A stretch of 64,000 nucleotides of DNA from Kitasatospora sp. NBC_00458 (GTDB lineage Bacteria > Actinomycetota > Actinomycetes > Streptomycetales > Streptomycetaceae): contig NZ_CP107904.1 of assembly GCF_036013975.1 (NCBI RefSeq), positions 992,001 to 1,056,000 on the forward strand. The letters are read 5' to 3'. A program made the position numbers and the translations under genes. Below are positions 32,992-41,621 of this stretch, one piece after another. The notes under the pieces were generated by a model, which saw only the letters and a list, made by a program, of their open reading frames with translations, ran no database searches and was not told the origin of the DNA. Numbering within the stretch: the first letter of the stretch is position 1; the number at the start of each line of letters is the position of its first letter.

Positions 32992-33639
32992 TCACTCCGC
33001 CCGGTCGGCCCGGTCGGCGCTGCGGAACAGCGGCTTCCCGGCGTGCAGCCGCCGGCAGATCCGCCGGTAGCTCGGCCGCCCGAGCTTGGGCAGCCGACCC
33101 TCCCGGGCCCGCTTCGCGCCCCCGTCGTACAGCTGCGGGACGAGGATCTCCCGCGCGGCCCTCAGCTGCTCCTTCGTCGGGTCGTAGGAGTCGATCCCGA
33201 CCTCCAGCTCGCCCGTGCCGTAGGAGGCGGACTTGTCGTCCAGGACCAGCGCCCGCCCGTGGACGGCTCCCGCCACCTCGAAGGTGAAGTCGTTGTAGTA
33301 GCCGCAGACCATGCCCTCGGCCCGCAGGTCTCCCCCGACGTACACCGACCCCCAGGAGACGAGGTCGCGCAGGACGAGGTCGCCGAGGACGACCAGCATG
33401 CCGATCCGGGAGACGTAGTCGTCCACGAAGCCGTGCACCACGAGGTCGCCGTCCACGATCAGCGCCACGTCGTGGTCGAGGTCCTCCGGCACGACCAGGT
33501 CGCCGTGGTGGACGTACCACCCGTAGCCGGAGTCGTCGAGGTAGTCGGCGATGTTCGTGTGCCGGCCGATGCGTTCGGCGTACGCGCCGGCGTCGGGCAG
33601 GCGGTCGAACCGGGCCCGCCAGTCGGAGGTGGTCAGCAC
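32992..33639 (-). CDS. Beta-helix-like hypothetical protein
   Basis: 215 residues. The middle is a run of short beta-strand repeats ending in Gly-Asp-Leu (YVHHGDLVVPEDL, LIVDGDLVVHGFV, LVVLGDLVLRDLV, VYVGGDLRAEGMV), like a right-handed beta-helix or polymer-forming cytoskeletal protein. The C-terminus is basic and helical. No signal peptide or catalytic motif is visible. Its GTG start overlaps the upstream HEAT-repeat gene by 7 bases, so the two products probably work together. Function unknown. Confidence 0.7.
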   Translation of the reverse strand: MLTTSDWRARFDRLPDAGAYAERIGRHTNIADYLDDSGYGWYVHHGDLVVPEDLDHDVALIVDGDLVVHGFVDDYVSRIGMLVVLGDLVLRDLVSWGSVYVGGDLRAEGMVCGYYNDFTFEVAGAVHGRALVLDDKSASYGTGELEVGIDSYDPTKEQLRAAREILVPQLYDGGAKRAREGRLPKLGRPSYRRICRRLHAGKPLFRSADRADRAE

Positions 33640-35165
33640 GGCTTCGTCCTCTCCCGTCGTGCGGCCGCGCGCAGGGACCGGACCTCCAGCAGGTCGCGGG
33701 CCTCGGCGGCGTGGTCGTCGTCCGGACAGCCCGCGATCGCGGCGAGCACGGGCACCGGGAGCCCGGGGTTCTCCATCATCGCGGAGCAGCGGACGCATTC
33801 GGCGGCCCAGCCGAGCAGGAGCTCCTGCGGGGCGGCCGGGTTCCTCGCCAGGTCGTCCAGGTGACTGCCCGTCGGCGCCGGGTCGACCGCGCGGGCGAAC
33901 TCCGCCAGCGCCCCGGGCGGGACGTGCCGGTTGGCGACCGCGCACTGCAGGTGGTAGACGGGGCTGGCGACCATCGCGGCGAGCACCTGCTCCGGCGGCT
34001 CCGTCCCCGCGGCGGCCTCGATCCGCTCGAAGCTCGCCCGTTCCTCGCCCTCCTCGACGGTACCCGCGCAGTAGCCGAGCGCGAAGCCGATGAGGAGGTC
34101 GGCCGGCCAGTTCGGCTGGGACAGCGCGTTCCCCTGGTGGAAGTACGGGGTCAGCTCCAGCGCGTGCAGGCGGCGCAGCGACCCGGAGGGCGTGGCGGGG
34201 TGGTCGAGGACGGTGTGGACGAGTCGGCGGCGCTCCTCCCGCTCGTCGGGGTCGGGCTCCCGGTCCGCGGCGGCATCGGCGGCGGCGAGCCCGGCCAGGG
34301 TGTCGACGAGGCGGTCGAGTGCGGCGGGCGGGGCGAGCAGGTTGTCGCCGAGCGCGGCGAGCACTCCTCGGTCGGGGTCGTCCGCGAGCGCGGTGAGGAC
34401 CGTGACCGGGGTGTACCAGTTGCCCGCCGCCGCGGCCCGCACCCGCGGCTCGGGGTCCGCGGCGAGGCGGGCGAGCGCGGCGGGGTCGTGGTTGCGCCAC
34501 CGGGCGGCGACCAGTTCCCGGACCACCGGGTCGGGGTCGCCCGCGAGGGCGGTCAGCCGGGGCGCCAGGTCGCGGTGGCCACGGCGCTCGACGGCGGTGC
34601 GGCGCACCCGCGGGTCGGGGTCGGTGAGGTCGGCGGAACTGCTGCGCCCGAGCGCCGACAGGACGCGGCGCACGCGCGGGTCCGGGTCGCCGGCCAGCGC
34701 GTCGAGCTCCTCGGGCCGCGCGCCCACCCGGCGGGCGACGGTCAGCCGGACGTCCGCGCACCCGTCGGCGACCAGCACGGCGGCGACCGCCCGGGGCAGC
34801 TCCTCGCGGGCGGCCAGTGCGCGGCGCACCGCGTCCGAGGGGTCGGTGGCGAGCGCCTCGACGGCCGCCCCGGGTGTCGCCCGGTGCACGGCGGCGGCCC
34901 GCCGCACGCCCTCGTCGGGGTGGGCGGCCAGCAGGGCCAGCCGTTCGGGGGCGGTGGCCGGCTGCGCGGCCAGGGCACGGGCGACGGCCGTCCAGGCCGG
35001 GCCGCCGGCCTCGGCCCGCAGGGCGAGTTCCTCGGCCAGGTCGGCGGGCAGGCCGATCCGGGAGGCCGCGATCCGCGCGAGCGCGGGGTCGGCGGCCAGC
35101 TCGCGCAGCCGTGCCGGCGGCGTCGCGGGCCGCCAGGCCTCGTCCACCAGCGGATCCCTCGTCAT
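33633..35165 (-). CDS. HEAT/LRV-type repeat protein
   Basis: 510 residues of alpha-helical repeats. Units of about 24 residues carry the pattern LAGDPDPRVRR or LATDPSDAVRRALA at least eight times, typical of HEAT-like or leucine-rich-variant solenoids. The C-terminal third has less regular helices and several Cys (YCAG, LQCAV, ECVRCSAMM) that might bind metal. ATG at 35165 follows AGGGGAC. It is coupled by a 7-base overlap to the beta-helix-like gene. Solenoids of this kind are protein-binding scaffolds; no partner can be named from the sequence. Confidence 0.78.
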   Translation of the reverse strand: MTRDPLVDEAWRPATPPARLRELAADPALARIAASRIGLPADLAEELALRAEAGGPAWTAVARALAAQPATAPERLALLAAHPDEGVRRAAAVHRATPGAAVEALATDPSDAVRRALAAREELPRAVAAVLVADGCADVRLTVARRVGARPEELDALAGDPDPRVRRVLSALGRSSSADLTDPDPRVRRTAVERRGHRDLAPRLTALAGDPDPVVRELVAARWRNHDPAALARLAADPEPRVRAAAAGNWYTPVTVLTALADDPDRGVLAALGDNLLAPPAALDRLVDTLAGLAAADAAADREPDPDEREERRRLVHTVLDHPATPSGSLRRLHALELTPYFHQGNALSQPNWPADLLIGFALGYCAGTVEEGEERASFERIEAAAGTEPPEQVLAAMVASPVYHLQCAVANRHVPPGALAEFARAVDPAPTGSHLDDLARNPAAPQELLLGWAAECVRCSAMMENPGLPVPVLAAIAGCPDDDHAAEARDLLEVRSLRAAARRERTKPC

Positions 35166-35374
35166 GCCGTCCCCTCTTCCCGCCGGTTCCCGGTCGCCGG
35201 CCGCCACGGGGCACAGCCTCGCACGTGGGTCCGACGGCACCGCCACCGGCCGGGTGCCGACCGGTGGGCCGGTGGCGGCCGGGTGCGGCGGCCCCGGCGG
35301 CGCGACCGCGCCGGACGCCCGGCCGCGAGCGCTTCGTTCAAGACCGCGGGCGGCTCCGCTCCGAGACTGTGCGT

Positions 35375-36136
35375 ATGACCGAACACACCATCGAACACAC
35401 CACCGGGCACCTCCCCGAGCACACCACCGAACACACCGCCGAGCACACCGCCGAGCACACCGCCGGACACGGGGCGGAACCGACGGCGGGCCGCGACTTC
35501 ACCCCCGCGCTGGGCCGGTTCGCCCCGCCCCGCTACTACGACTCCGTGATCGCCCTGACCCGGGAGCGGCTGTGGCGCGGGCTGCTCGCCATGCACGCGG
35601 CGCCGCGGCCCGGCGAGGTGGTCCTCGACGTGGGCACCGGCACCGGCTCGCTCGCCCTGCTGGTGAAACGGATCGAACCGCAGGCCCGGGTGGTCGCCGT
35701 CGACCCCGACCGCGAGGTGCTGGCGCTGGCGCGGCGCAAGGCGGACGCGCGCGGTGCGGAGGTCGAGTGGCGGGTGGGCATGGGCGACGCGCTGACGGAC
35801 GTCCTCGGCGCGGGCTCGGTGGACACGGTCGTCTCCGGCCTGGTGCTCCACCAGTGCCCCGTCCCGGTGAAGCGGGCGATCCTCGCGTCGATGGCCGAGG
35901 TGCTGCGGCCCGGGGGGAGGCTGGTGATCGCCGACTTCGGGTTCCAGCGGACGCCGTTGATGCGGCTGGCGTTCCGGGTGGTGCAGCTGGCGGACGGGAA
36001 GGCCGACACCCAGCCCAACGCCGACGGCGTCCTGCCGGGGCTGATCGCCGGGGCCGGGTTCGGGGACGTCCGCGAGGCCGAGGTGGTCTCAACGGTCAAC
36101 GGTTCGATCTCCGTCTACGTCGCCCGGCGCGGCTGA
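35375..36136 (+). CDS. Class I SAM methyltransferase with His-rich N-terminal repeats
   Basis: 253 residues. Motif I is VVLDVGTGTGSLALLVK, motif II VVAVDPDREVLALAR, and the later LRPGGRLVIADFGF is post-motif III. It resembles the UbiE/COQ5-type group, which methylates small molecules. The first ~40 residues are a repetitive tail of EHT units (TEHTAEHTAEHT) coded by a 12-bp tandem repeat. It may bind metal or be neutral expansion. The 3' end overlaps the convergent AraC gene by 48 bases. The methyl acceptor is unknown. Confidence 0.82.
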   Translation: MTEHTIEHTTGHLPEHTTEHTAEHTAEHTAGHGAEPTAGRDFTPALGRFAPPRYYDSVIALTRERLWRGLLAMHAAPRPGEVVLDVGTGTGSLALLVKRIEPQARVVAVDPDREVLALARRKADARGAEVEWRVGMGDALTDVLGAGSVDTVVSGLVLHQCPVPVKRAILASMAEVLRPGGRLVIADFGFQRTPLMRLAFRVVQLADGKADTQPNADGVLPGLIAGAGFGDVREAEVVSTVNGSISVYVARRG

Positions 36137-36820
36137 CGGGTGCAGGGCGCGCAGGACGGCCGAGGGCGTGAGACCGATCATCTCGCGCATCTGCCGGCTG
36201 AGGTGCGCCTGGTCGGCGAAGCCCCCGGTGCTCGCGGCCTCGGCGAGCGACTGCCCCTCGCACAGGGCGTCGGCCGCGCGGGCCAGTCGCCGCCAGATCC
36301 GCCAGCGGGCGAGCGGCATGCCCAGCTCCTGCCGGGCCAGGGCGCGCAGGCGCTGGGGCGAGAGCCCGACCCGGGCGGCGAGGTCCGGCATCGGCAGGCT
36401 CCGGACCGCCAGCAGGTCCAGCGCCGCCGAGAGCCGGGGGTCGAGCCGGTCGGAGGGGCGTCCGCCGGCGTTCCGCAGGTCCGACTCCCGGAGGTGGCGC
36501 AGCTCGTGGGCCTCGGTGACGCCGTCGCCGCAGCGGTCGCGCAGCCGGTCCGCGAAGGCGCAGTGCGGGTCGACGAAGAACGTCCGCAGCTGCGGCACCG
36601 CGAGCATGCGGTGCCGCACCATCGGGGGGACGACCAGTGCCGCGGCCCGGTGGCGGGTGCCGTGGGCGTCGACCACGGTGACCTCGCCCCGGACCGCGAT
36701 GGCGATCTGGAAGGCGGCGTGCCGGTGGAGGCTGCCGTCGGCCGTCGCCCGGCCCTGGAAGCACGCGTACCCGTGTCCCACCGCGAAGCACGGCGCCACC
36801 TGTTCACTCCCTGCCCCCAT
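36089..36820 (-). CDS. AraC-family transcriptional regulator
   Basis: 243 residues. The N-terminal ~100 residues form a cupin-like sensor (GSLHRHAAFQIAIAVRGEV). The C-terminal region has the two helix-turn-helix units of AraC proteins: MPDLAARVGLSPQRLRALA and SLAEAASTGGFADQAHLSRQ, followed by MIGLTPSAVLR. Its 3' end overlaps the convergent methyltransferase gene by 48 bases. Antisense transcription could link the two. The effector is unknown. Confidence 0.88.
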   Translation of the reverse strand: MGAGSEQVAPCFAVGHGYACFQGRATADGSLHRHAAFQIAIAVRGEVTVVDAHGTRHRAAALVVPPMVRHRMLAVPQLRTFFVDPHCAFADRLRDRCGDGVTEAHELRHLRESDLRNAGGRPSDRLDPRLSAALDLLAVRSLPMPDLAARVGLSPQRLRALARQELGMPLARWRIWRRLARAADALCEGQSLAEAASTGGFADQAHLSRQMREMIGLTPSAVLRALHPSAAPGDVDGDRTVDR

Positions 36821-36913
36821 GTCCCCGATCCTGCCAGTCGGTCGCCGCTCCGGCGAGGCCGGGCCCGCGGTGGTCCCCCGGGCCGCGTGCCCGCCCCGCC
36901 GGGGGCGGTCCGG

Positions 36914-37570
36914 TCAGGGGCAGCGCTTCCAGGCGAGGTGGTAGACCGTGTTGACGCTGCCGTCGGTGGAGTCCATGGTCATGAAGCTGGTGGTCCTGGT
37001 GGTGTCCGAGGTGCCGGCGCTGACCCGGATCTCGGTGTTGATGTTGAAGTTGCGGAGCTCTCCGCAGGGCGCCCAGACCAGGGCGGCGACGGCGACGGTG
37101 TCGGTCGCCTGCCAGCTGTCGTCGAGGGTCCCGGCGAACCGGTGGCTGAGCGAGGCGGTCTCGGGCGAGCCCTGGAAGTAGTAGTTGGCCTTCTGGACGG
37201 CGCTCGCGCCCTTCTCCAGGTGGGCGAAGCCGCGGTAGTCGGCGGAGGCGATCGCGTAGGTGAAGCCCTGCGGCACGTGGACGTTGAGGTTCAGCTGACA
37301 GTTCTTCCGGAAGTCGGTGGGCTTGGAGCCGAGGCCGACCTGCGCCACGTACTGGCTGTAGGTCACGGTGAAGGCCGTGTTGTCCGGGGAGATCGCGATC
37401 GCGGCCGTTCCGGCCGGGCAGCCGGAGCCGTTGACGGTGGCGACGTCGATGACGATCTTGTCCGGCGGAGGGGTGGTCCAGCCGGTGGCGGTGGCACCGG
37501 CGGTGCCGGCCGACGAGGTGGCGAGCAGTGCCGCGGCGGCGGCGCCGACGGCCATGAGGCGTACGTTCAC
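36914..37570 (-). CDS. Secreted DUF4360 protein
   Basis: 218 residues. The Sec signal peptide is MNVRLMAVGAAAAALLATSS with cleavage likely near AGA or ATA. The mature part has the DUF4360 pattern PPPDKIVIDVATVNGSGCP, NCQLNLNVHVPQGF and a final Cys in LAWKRC; four Cys could form two disulphides. These proteins are abundant secreted beta-sheet proteins of streptomycetes without known function. GTG at 37570 follows GGAAGGAAAC. It stands alone on the strand. Confidence 0.88.
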   Translation of the reverse strand: MNVRLMAVGAAAAALLATSSAGTAGATATGWTTPPPDKIVIDVATVNGSGCPAGTAAIAISPDNTAFTVTYSQYVAQVGLGSKPTDFRKNCQLNLNVHVPQGFTYAIASADYRGFAHLEKGASAVQKANYYFQGSPETASLSHRFAGTLDDSWQATDTVAVAALVWAPCGELRNFNINTEIRVSAGTSDTTRTTSFMTMDSTDGSVNTVYHLAWKRCP

Positions 37571-38045
37571 GGGCGTTTCCTTCCGTTCGACCGCCGACTC
37601 CCGGTGACGCACCCCCACGTGCGGACCCGGCCGGCTTGTCACGTACATGTCAGCACGCCGACTCCACCTCGTACAGGGGAGCGAAACAGCGCACCCCGAA
37701 GCGCCGGGGCGGGCCCACCGGCGCCCGCCCCCGCGTCCGCGCCCCTCCCGGCCAGCCGATGAGCATTCCAACGCGCTCTCGCCGAAGGCCTTTCGGCGGA
37801 ATCCCCATGCACGAGGGCGCCGGAGGAAATCCGCAGCGCGGAATGGCAGGAGGGAAGAGCGGGACGATTCACCGCTGTCCGGAGATCCCGGAGGGAGGAC
37901 CTCCGTCCTCGGAGGCGTGGACGGGGGGATGAATCCGCTCCCCGCCACTCTCAACTTATAACCCATCAGGGGACTTGCGGCAAGGCCCCCGTGATGACGC
38001 AGAATCTCCGCTCGTAGTCGGAACCTGCGGAAATCGGAGTACGGA
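37571..38045. other. Divergent intergenic region before the glycosyltransferase
   Basis: 475 bases with no gene I can support. It contains an imperfect palindrome GCCGAAGGCCTTTCGGC (37781-37797), an AT-rich patch (CAACTTATAACCCATCA, about 37952-37968) that could hold the promoter of the glycosyltransferase, and a hairpin at 37969-37989 (GGGG and CCCC arms) in its leader. Confidence 0.5.
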
Positions 38046-39263
38046 ATGCGTGTGCTGTTGTCTGCCTACGATTCGCGCGGGGGCGTCGAGCCGCTGGCGG
38101 CACTCGCGGTGCGGTTGCGGGAACTCGGCGCGGAGGTGCGGGTGTGCGCGCCGCCGGACGAGGAGTTCGCGAAGCGGCTGGCCGGGGTCGGCGTGGAGGC
38201 GGTGCCGACCGGCCGGTCGGTGCGCGACCTGGTGACCGGGAGGACGCCGCCCTCCCCCGGGGGCCTGCCCCGGCGCGCGGCCGACCTGGTCGCCGCGTTC
38301 CACGAGAACGTCACCGCCGCCGCCGAGGGGTGCGACGTGCTGCTGGCGACCGGCCTCGTGCCGGCCGTGGCCGGGGTGAAGTCGGTGGCCGAGAAGCTGG
38401 GGATCCGCTACGTCTACGCGAGCTACCAGCCGGTCAGCCTGCCGTCGCCGCACCACCCGCCGATGCCCCGGCCGGGCCGCCCGCTCCCGCCCGGCGTCAC
38501 CGACAACCGGATCCTGTGGGACCGGGACGCCCGGGACGCGCAGGACGTGTTCGGCGACGCGGTCAACACCCACCGGGTGTCGGTCGGCCTGCCGCCCGTG
38601 GACAACGTCCGCGACCACGTCTTCACCGACCGTCCGTGGCTGGCCGCCGACCCGCTCCTGGCCCCGTGGGAGCAGCCGGCGGACCTCGACGTGGTGCAGA
38701 CCGGCGCGTGGGTCCTGCCGGACGACCGCCCGCTCCCGGCCGACCTGACGGCCTTCCTGGACGCGGGCGCGCCGCCGGTGTACGTGGGCTTCGGCAGCAT
38801 CCCGCTGCAGGACCCGGAGGAGGTCACGCGGGCGGCCGTCGAGGCGGTCCGCGCCCGGGGCCGCCGGGCGGTCCTCTCCCGCGGCTGGGCCGACCTGGAC
38901 GCGACCGACGACCGGGACGACTGCTTCGTCGTCGGCGAGGTCAACCACCAGGCGCTGTTCCGCCGGGTGGCCGCCGTCGTGCACCACGGCGGCGCGGGCA
39001 CCACGACGACGGCCACCCTGGCCGGGGCGCCGCAGGTGGTGGTGCCCCAGGGCGCCGACCAGCCCTACTTCGCGGGGCGGGTGGCCGGCCTGGGCATCGG
39101 CGCGGCCCACGACGGACCGGTCCCGACCGCCCGGTCCCTGTCGGCCGCGCTGGAGACCGCCCTGGCCCCGGAGACCCGCGAGCGGGCGACCGCCGCGGCC
39201 GGGGCGTTCCGGACCGACGGGGCCGCGGTGGCCGCCCGGCTGCTGCTCGACGCGGTCGGCTGA
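38046..39263 (+). CDS. GT1-family glycosyltransferase (macrolide/glycopeptide type)
   Basis: 405 residues, GT-B fold. The start MRVLLSAYDSRGGVEPLAAL is the usual acceptor-domain strand-loop. The donor-binding region reads VVHHGGAGTTTTATLAG, then VVPQGADQPYFAGRVAGLG, the signature of EryC/GtfB-type natural-product glycosyltransferases that use TDP- or UDP-sugars. It lies beside the PKS tailoring genes (type II thioesterase and P450), though on the opposite strand, so it most likely glycosylates the polyketide. No deoxysugar biosynthesis genes are in this window; they may lie elsewhere or the donor may be a common sugar. Confidence 0.88.
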   Translation: MRVLLSAYDSRGGVEPLAALAVRLRELGAEVRVCAPPDEEFAKRLAGVGVEAVPTGRSVRDLVTGRTPPSPGGLPRRAADLVAAFHENVTAAAEGCDVLLATGLVPAVAGVKSVAEKLGIRYVYASYQPVSLPSPHHPPMPRPGRPLPPGVTDNRILWDRDARDAQDVFGDAVNTHRVSVGLPPVDNVRDHVFTDRPWLAADPLLAPWEQPADLDVVQTGAWVLPDDRPLPADLTAFLDAGAPPVYVGFGSIPLQDPEEVTRAAVEAVRARGRRAVLSRGWADLDATDDRDDCFVVGEVNHQALFRRVAAVVHHGGAGTTTTATLAGAPQVVVPQGADQPYFAGRVAGLGIGAAHDGPVPTARSLSAALETALAPETRERATAAAGAFRTDGAAVAARLLLDAVG

Positions 39264-39290
39264 GGACCGCCGCCGGGAGATCCGGTCCAC

Positions 39291-39338
39291 GGCCGCCGGG
39301 GCCGCGGGGGGGGGTGTCACCCCGTCCCCCCGGCGGCC
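39291..39338. terminator. Hairpin between convergent glycosyltransferase and thioesterase genes
   Basis: GGCCGCCGGG (39291-39300) pairs with CCCGGCGGCC (39329-39338). G- and C-tracts inside extend the structure. It lies in the 132-base gap between the two stops. Confidence 0.65.
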
Positions 39339-39395
39339 GGTCCGGCCGAGGACGGGGAGCACGGGACGGGGCGGCCCCACCGCGGCCGGCGGGGC

Positions 39396-40199
39396 TCAGC
39401 CGAGGTCGGCGTCCGCCGTTCCCGGACCGGACGGGGCGGCGGCCCGGAACGCGGCGAGCTCCTCGGAGAGCGCCCTGGTCACCGCACCCGCCTCGGAGGC
39501 CAGGTAGAAGTGGCCGCCGGGGAAGCTCCGGAGCCGGAACCCGCCGTCGGTGAGCTCGGACCAGCGCTCCGCCTCCGCCCGGGTCACCTGCGGGTCGGCG
39601 TCCCCGGTGAAGACGGTGACCGGGGCGCGCAGCGCCGCCCCGGCGCGGTGGACGTAGGTCTCCACCGCCGTGTAGTCGGCCCGCAGGCTCGGCAGGATCA
39701 TCTGCTGGATGTCCTCGTCCTGCAGCAGCGCCGAGTCGGTGCCGTTCAGCCGCTGGATCTCGGCGAGGACGCCCGCGTCGTCCCGCAGGTGCACCGTCTC
39801 GTGCCGGACGGTCGTCGGCGACCGCCGGCCCGAGGCGATCAGACCGAGCAGCCGGACGGCGGACTCCTTCTCCAGCCGGCGGGCGGTCTCGTAGGCGAGG
39901 ACGGCACCCATGCTGTGCCCGAAGAACACCACCGGGCGCTCGGTCAGGGCGCCGAGCACCTCGCTGAGCGCCTCGACCAGCCGGTCGACGCTGTCGAGGC
40001 ACGGCTCGGACCTGCGGTCCTGCCGGCCCGGGTACTGGAGGGACAGCACCTCGACACCGGGGGCGAGCGCGGCGGACAGCGGCTGGAAGTAGCTCGCGGA
40101 GCCGCCGGCGTGCGGGAACGCGACCAGGGTGAGGCCGGCGTCGGGGGCAGGGTGGTACTGCCTGAGCCAGAGTCGGCTCAGCTCCTGGAGGTCGGACAT
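39396..40199 (-). CDS. Type II thioesterase
   Basis: 267 residues, alpha/beta hydrolase. The N-terminal LVAFPHAGGSASYFQPL is the type II TE hallmark. The nucleophile is Ser96 in FFGHSMGAV; the acid is in TGDADPQV and the His in PGGHFYLAS. These enzymes clear stalled or wrong acyl groups from PKS carrier proteins. It is downstream of the PKS and P450 genes on the same strand, the common place for an editing thioesterase. It differs from the terminal TE domain fused to the last PKS. ATG at 40199. Confidence 0.93.
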   Translation of the reverse strand: MSDLQELSRLWLRQYHPAPDAGLTLVAFPHAGGSASYFQPLSAALAPGVEVLSLQYPGRQDRRSEPCLDSVDRLVEALSEVLGALTERPVVFFGHSMGAVLAYETARRLEKESAVRLLGLIASGRRSPTTVRHETVHLRDDAGVLAEIQRLNGTDSALLQDEDIQQMILPSLRADYTAVETYVHRAGAALRAPVTVFTGDADPQVTRAEAERWSELTDGGFRLRSFPGGHFYLASEAGAVTRALSEELAAFRAAAPSGPGTADADLG

Positions 40200-40320
40200 G
40201 CGGTGGATCCGTTCTCGTGGTCGGGTCGCCCCCGGGGACGGACGTCGGGGGCGGGCGGCGGGGTGGGACTCCGAGCAGTCTGTCGGTAGGGCGTCCGCCG
40301 CGTAAAGGACGGGCCGGGTC

Positions 40321-40389
40321 GGGCCCGGTGGCGGGCGGTCAGGCCCGGTGGCGGGCGGTCAGGCCCGGTGGCGGGCGGTCAGGCCCGGT
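40321..40389. repeat. 20-bp tandem repeat at the 3' end of the P450 gene
   Basis: The unit AGGCCCGGTGGCGGGCGGTC is exact at 40341-40360 and 40361-40380. There is one mismatch at 40321-40340 and a partial copy at 40381-40389. The array spans the P450 stop codon, and each unit repeats its last codons. It looks like slipped-strand duplication of the gene end. Confidence 0.85.
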
Positions 40390-41554
40390 AGCGCACCGGG
40401 AGCTCGGCGAGCCCGCGCAGGAAGTCGGAGGAGCGCCAGCTCAGCTGCTCGGGGGCGACGGCGAGTTCGAGGACGGGGAAGCGGGCCAGGACCTCGTTCA
40501 GCGCGACCTTGATCTCCTGCCGGGCCAGTTGCTGGCCGAGGCAGAAGTGCGGGCCGTGGCCGAAGCCGAGGTGCGCCGAGGTCGGCCGGGAGATGTCGAA
40601 GGCGTGCGGGTCCTCGCGCACGGCCGGGTCGCGGTTGGCGGCCGACAGCAGGAACCGGACCAGCTCGCCCTCGCGGATGACGACGCCGCCGGCCTCGACG
40701 TCGGTCAGCGCGACGCGGTTGGTGGTCGACAGCAGCGACCCCCGGTAGCGCAGCGCCTCCTCGACGGTGCCGGCCGCCAGCGACGGATCGGCCCGCAGGC
40801 CGGCCAGCTGGTCCTCGCGGGTGAGCAGTTCCAGCAGTGCGCTGGCGATGACGTAGGCGGTGGTGACGTGGCCGGCGAACAGCAGCACCGAGCCGAAGCC
40901 GACGAGTTCCTCCCGGGTGAGCGAGGAGCCGTCGTCGAGTTCGGCGGTGACGAGCTCGCTCAGCAGGTCGTCGGTGGGCCGGGCGCGCTTGGCCTCGACG
41001 AGGTTGGTGCAGTAGGCCGCGAACGCGTCCTTCGCGGCCTCGCGGACCGGCGCGGACGGCGAGTCCATGTTCCTGACCCGGGTGTGGAACACCTCGCGGT
41101 CGGCCAGCGGGACCCCGAGCAGCTCGCAGATCACCTCCAGCGGGAAGGGGTTGGCGAACCCCTCGATGAGGTCGACGGTCCCCTCGGCCGGCAGCCGGTC
41201 GAGGATGCCGCGGGCGATGTCGACCAGCCGCGGTTCGAGCCGGCGGACCGTCCGGGACGCGAACGCGGCGCTGACCAGCCGGCGGTAGCGGGCGTGGTCG
41301 GGGTTGTCCTGCTCGAAGAGCACGATCGGGCCGTCGGGGGTCTGGGCGGCGCTCGGCGCGTGCGTGTGGAGGTCGTTGGAGAGCCGGGAGTCGCCGAGGA
41401 GACGGCGGGTCAGCGCGGCGTCGAGGACGGTCCACGCCTCGACGCCGTCGGCCTGCCGGGTGCGGATCACGGGGTACCGGCGGGCGAGCTGCCCGAGTTC
41501 GCGTTCGGCGTCGGGGAGCGAGGAGACCTGGACGAGGTCGAGGACGGGGATCAC
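40379..41554 (-). CDS. Cytochrome P450 of the PKS locus
   Basis: 391 residues, soluble bacterial class. The haem loop is FGHGPHFCLGQQ with Cys338 as ligand. ExxR is in EEALRYRG. The I-helix reads LLFAGHVTTAYV: the Thr is kept, but the usual acid before it (AGHE/D-T) is Val. The IPVL start, ending PVRYRA, is similar to macrolide hydroxylases. It probably oxidises the released or carrier-bound polyketide, as it lies between the thioesterase and NTF2-like genes of the PKS run. GTG at 41554 follows AGGAAGG. The tandem repeat at its 3' end does not alter the reading frame. Confidence 0.92.
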   Translation of the reverse strand: MIPVLDLVQVSSLPDAERELGQLARRYPVIRTRQADGVEAWTVLDAALTRRLLGDSRLSNDLHTHAPSAAQTPDGPIVLFEQDNPDHARYRRLVSAAFASRTVRRLEPRLVDIARGILDRLPAEGTVDLIEGFANPFPLEVICELLGVPLADREVFHTRVRNMDSPSAPVREAAKDAFAAYCTNLVEAKRARPTDDLLSELVTAELDDGSSLTREELVGFGSVLLFAGHVTTAYVIASALLELLTREDQLAGLRADPSLAAGTVEEALRYRGSLLSTTNRVALTDVEAGGVVIREGELVRFLLSAANRDPAVREDPHAFDISRPTSAHLGFGHGPHFCLGQQLARQEIKVALNEVLARFPVLELAVAPEQLSWRSSDFLRGLAELPVRYRA

Positions 41555-41621
41555 GGTGGTCCTTCCTGCGAACCGTGGGGCGGGGGCCGGGTGCGGGGCC
41601 GGGGCGGGGGCCGGGCGGTCG

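Noticed and set aside
31722..37570. Extension of the nucleoside locus into the LLM, repeat-protein and methyltransferase genes
   Set aside because: The genes lie beyond the convergent ABC-F/LLM terminator, have mixed functions and no pathway link.
40321..40389. CRISPR array or attachment site
   Set aside because: No spacers, no integrase and no tRNA gene. The repeat copies the P450 gene end.
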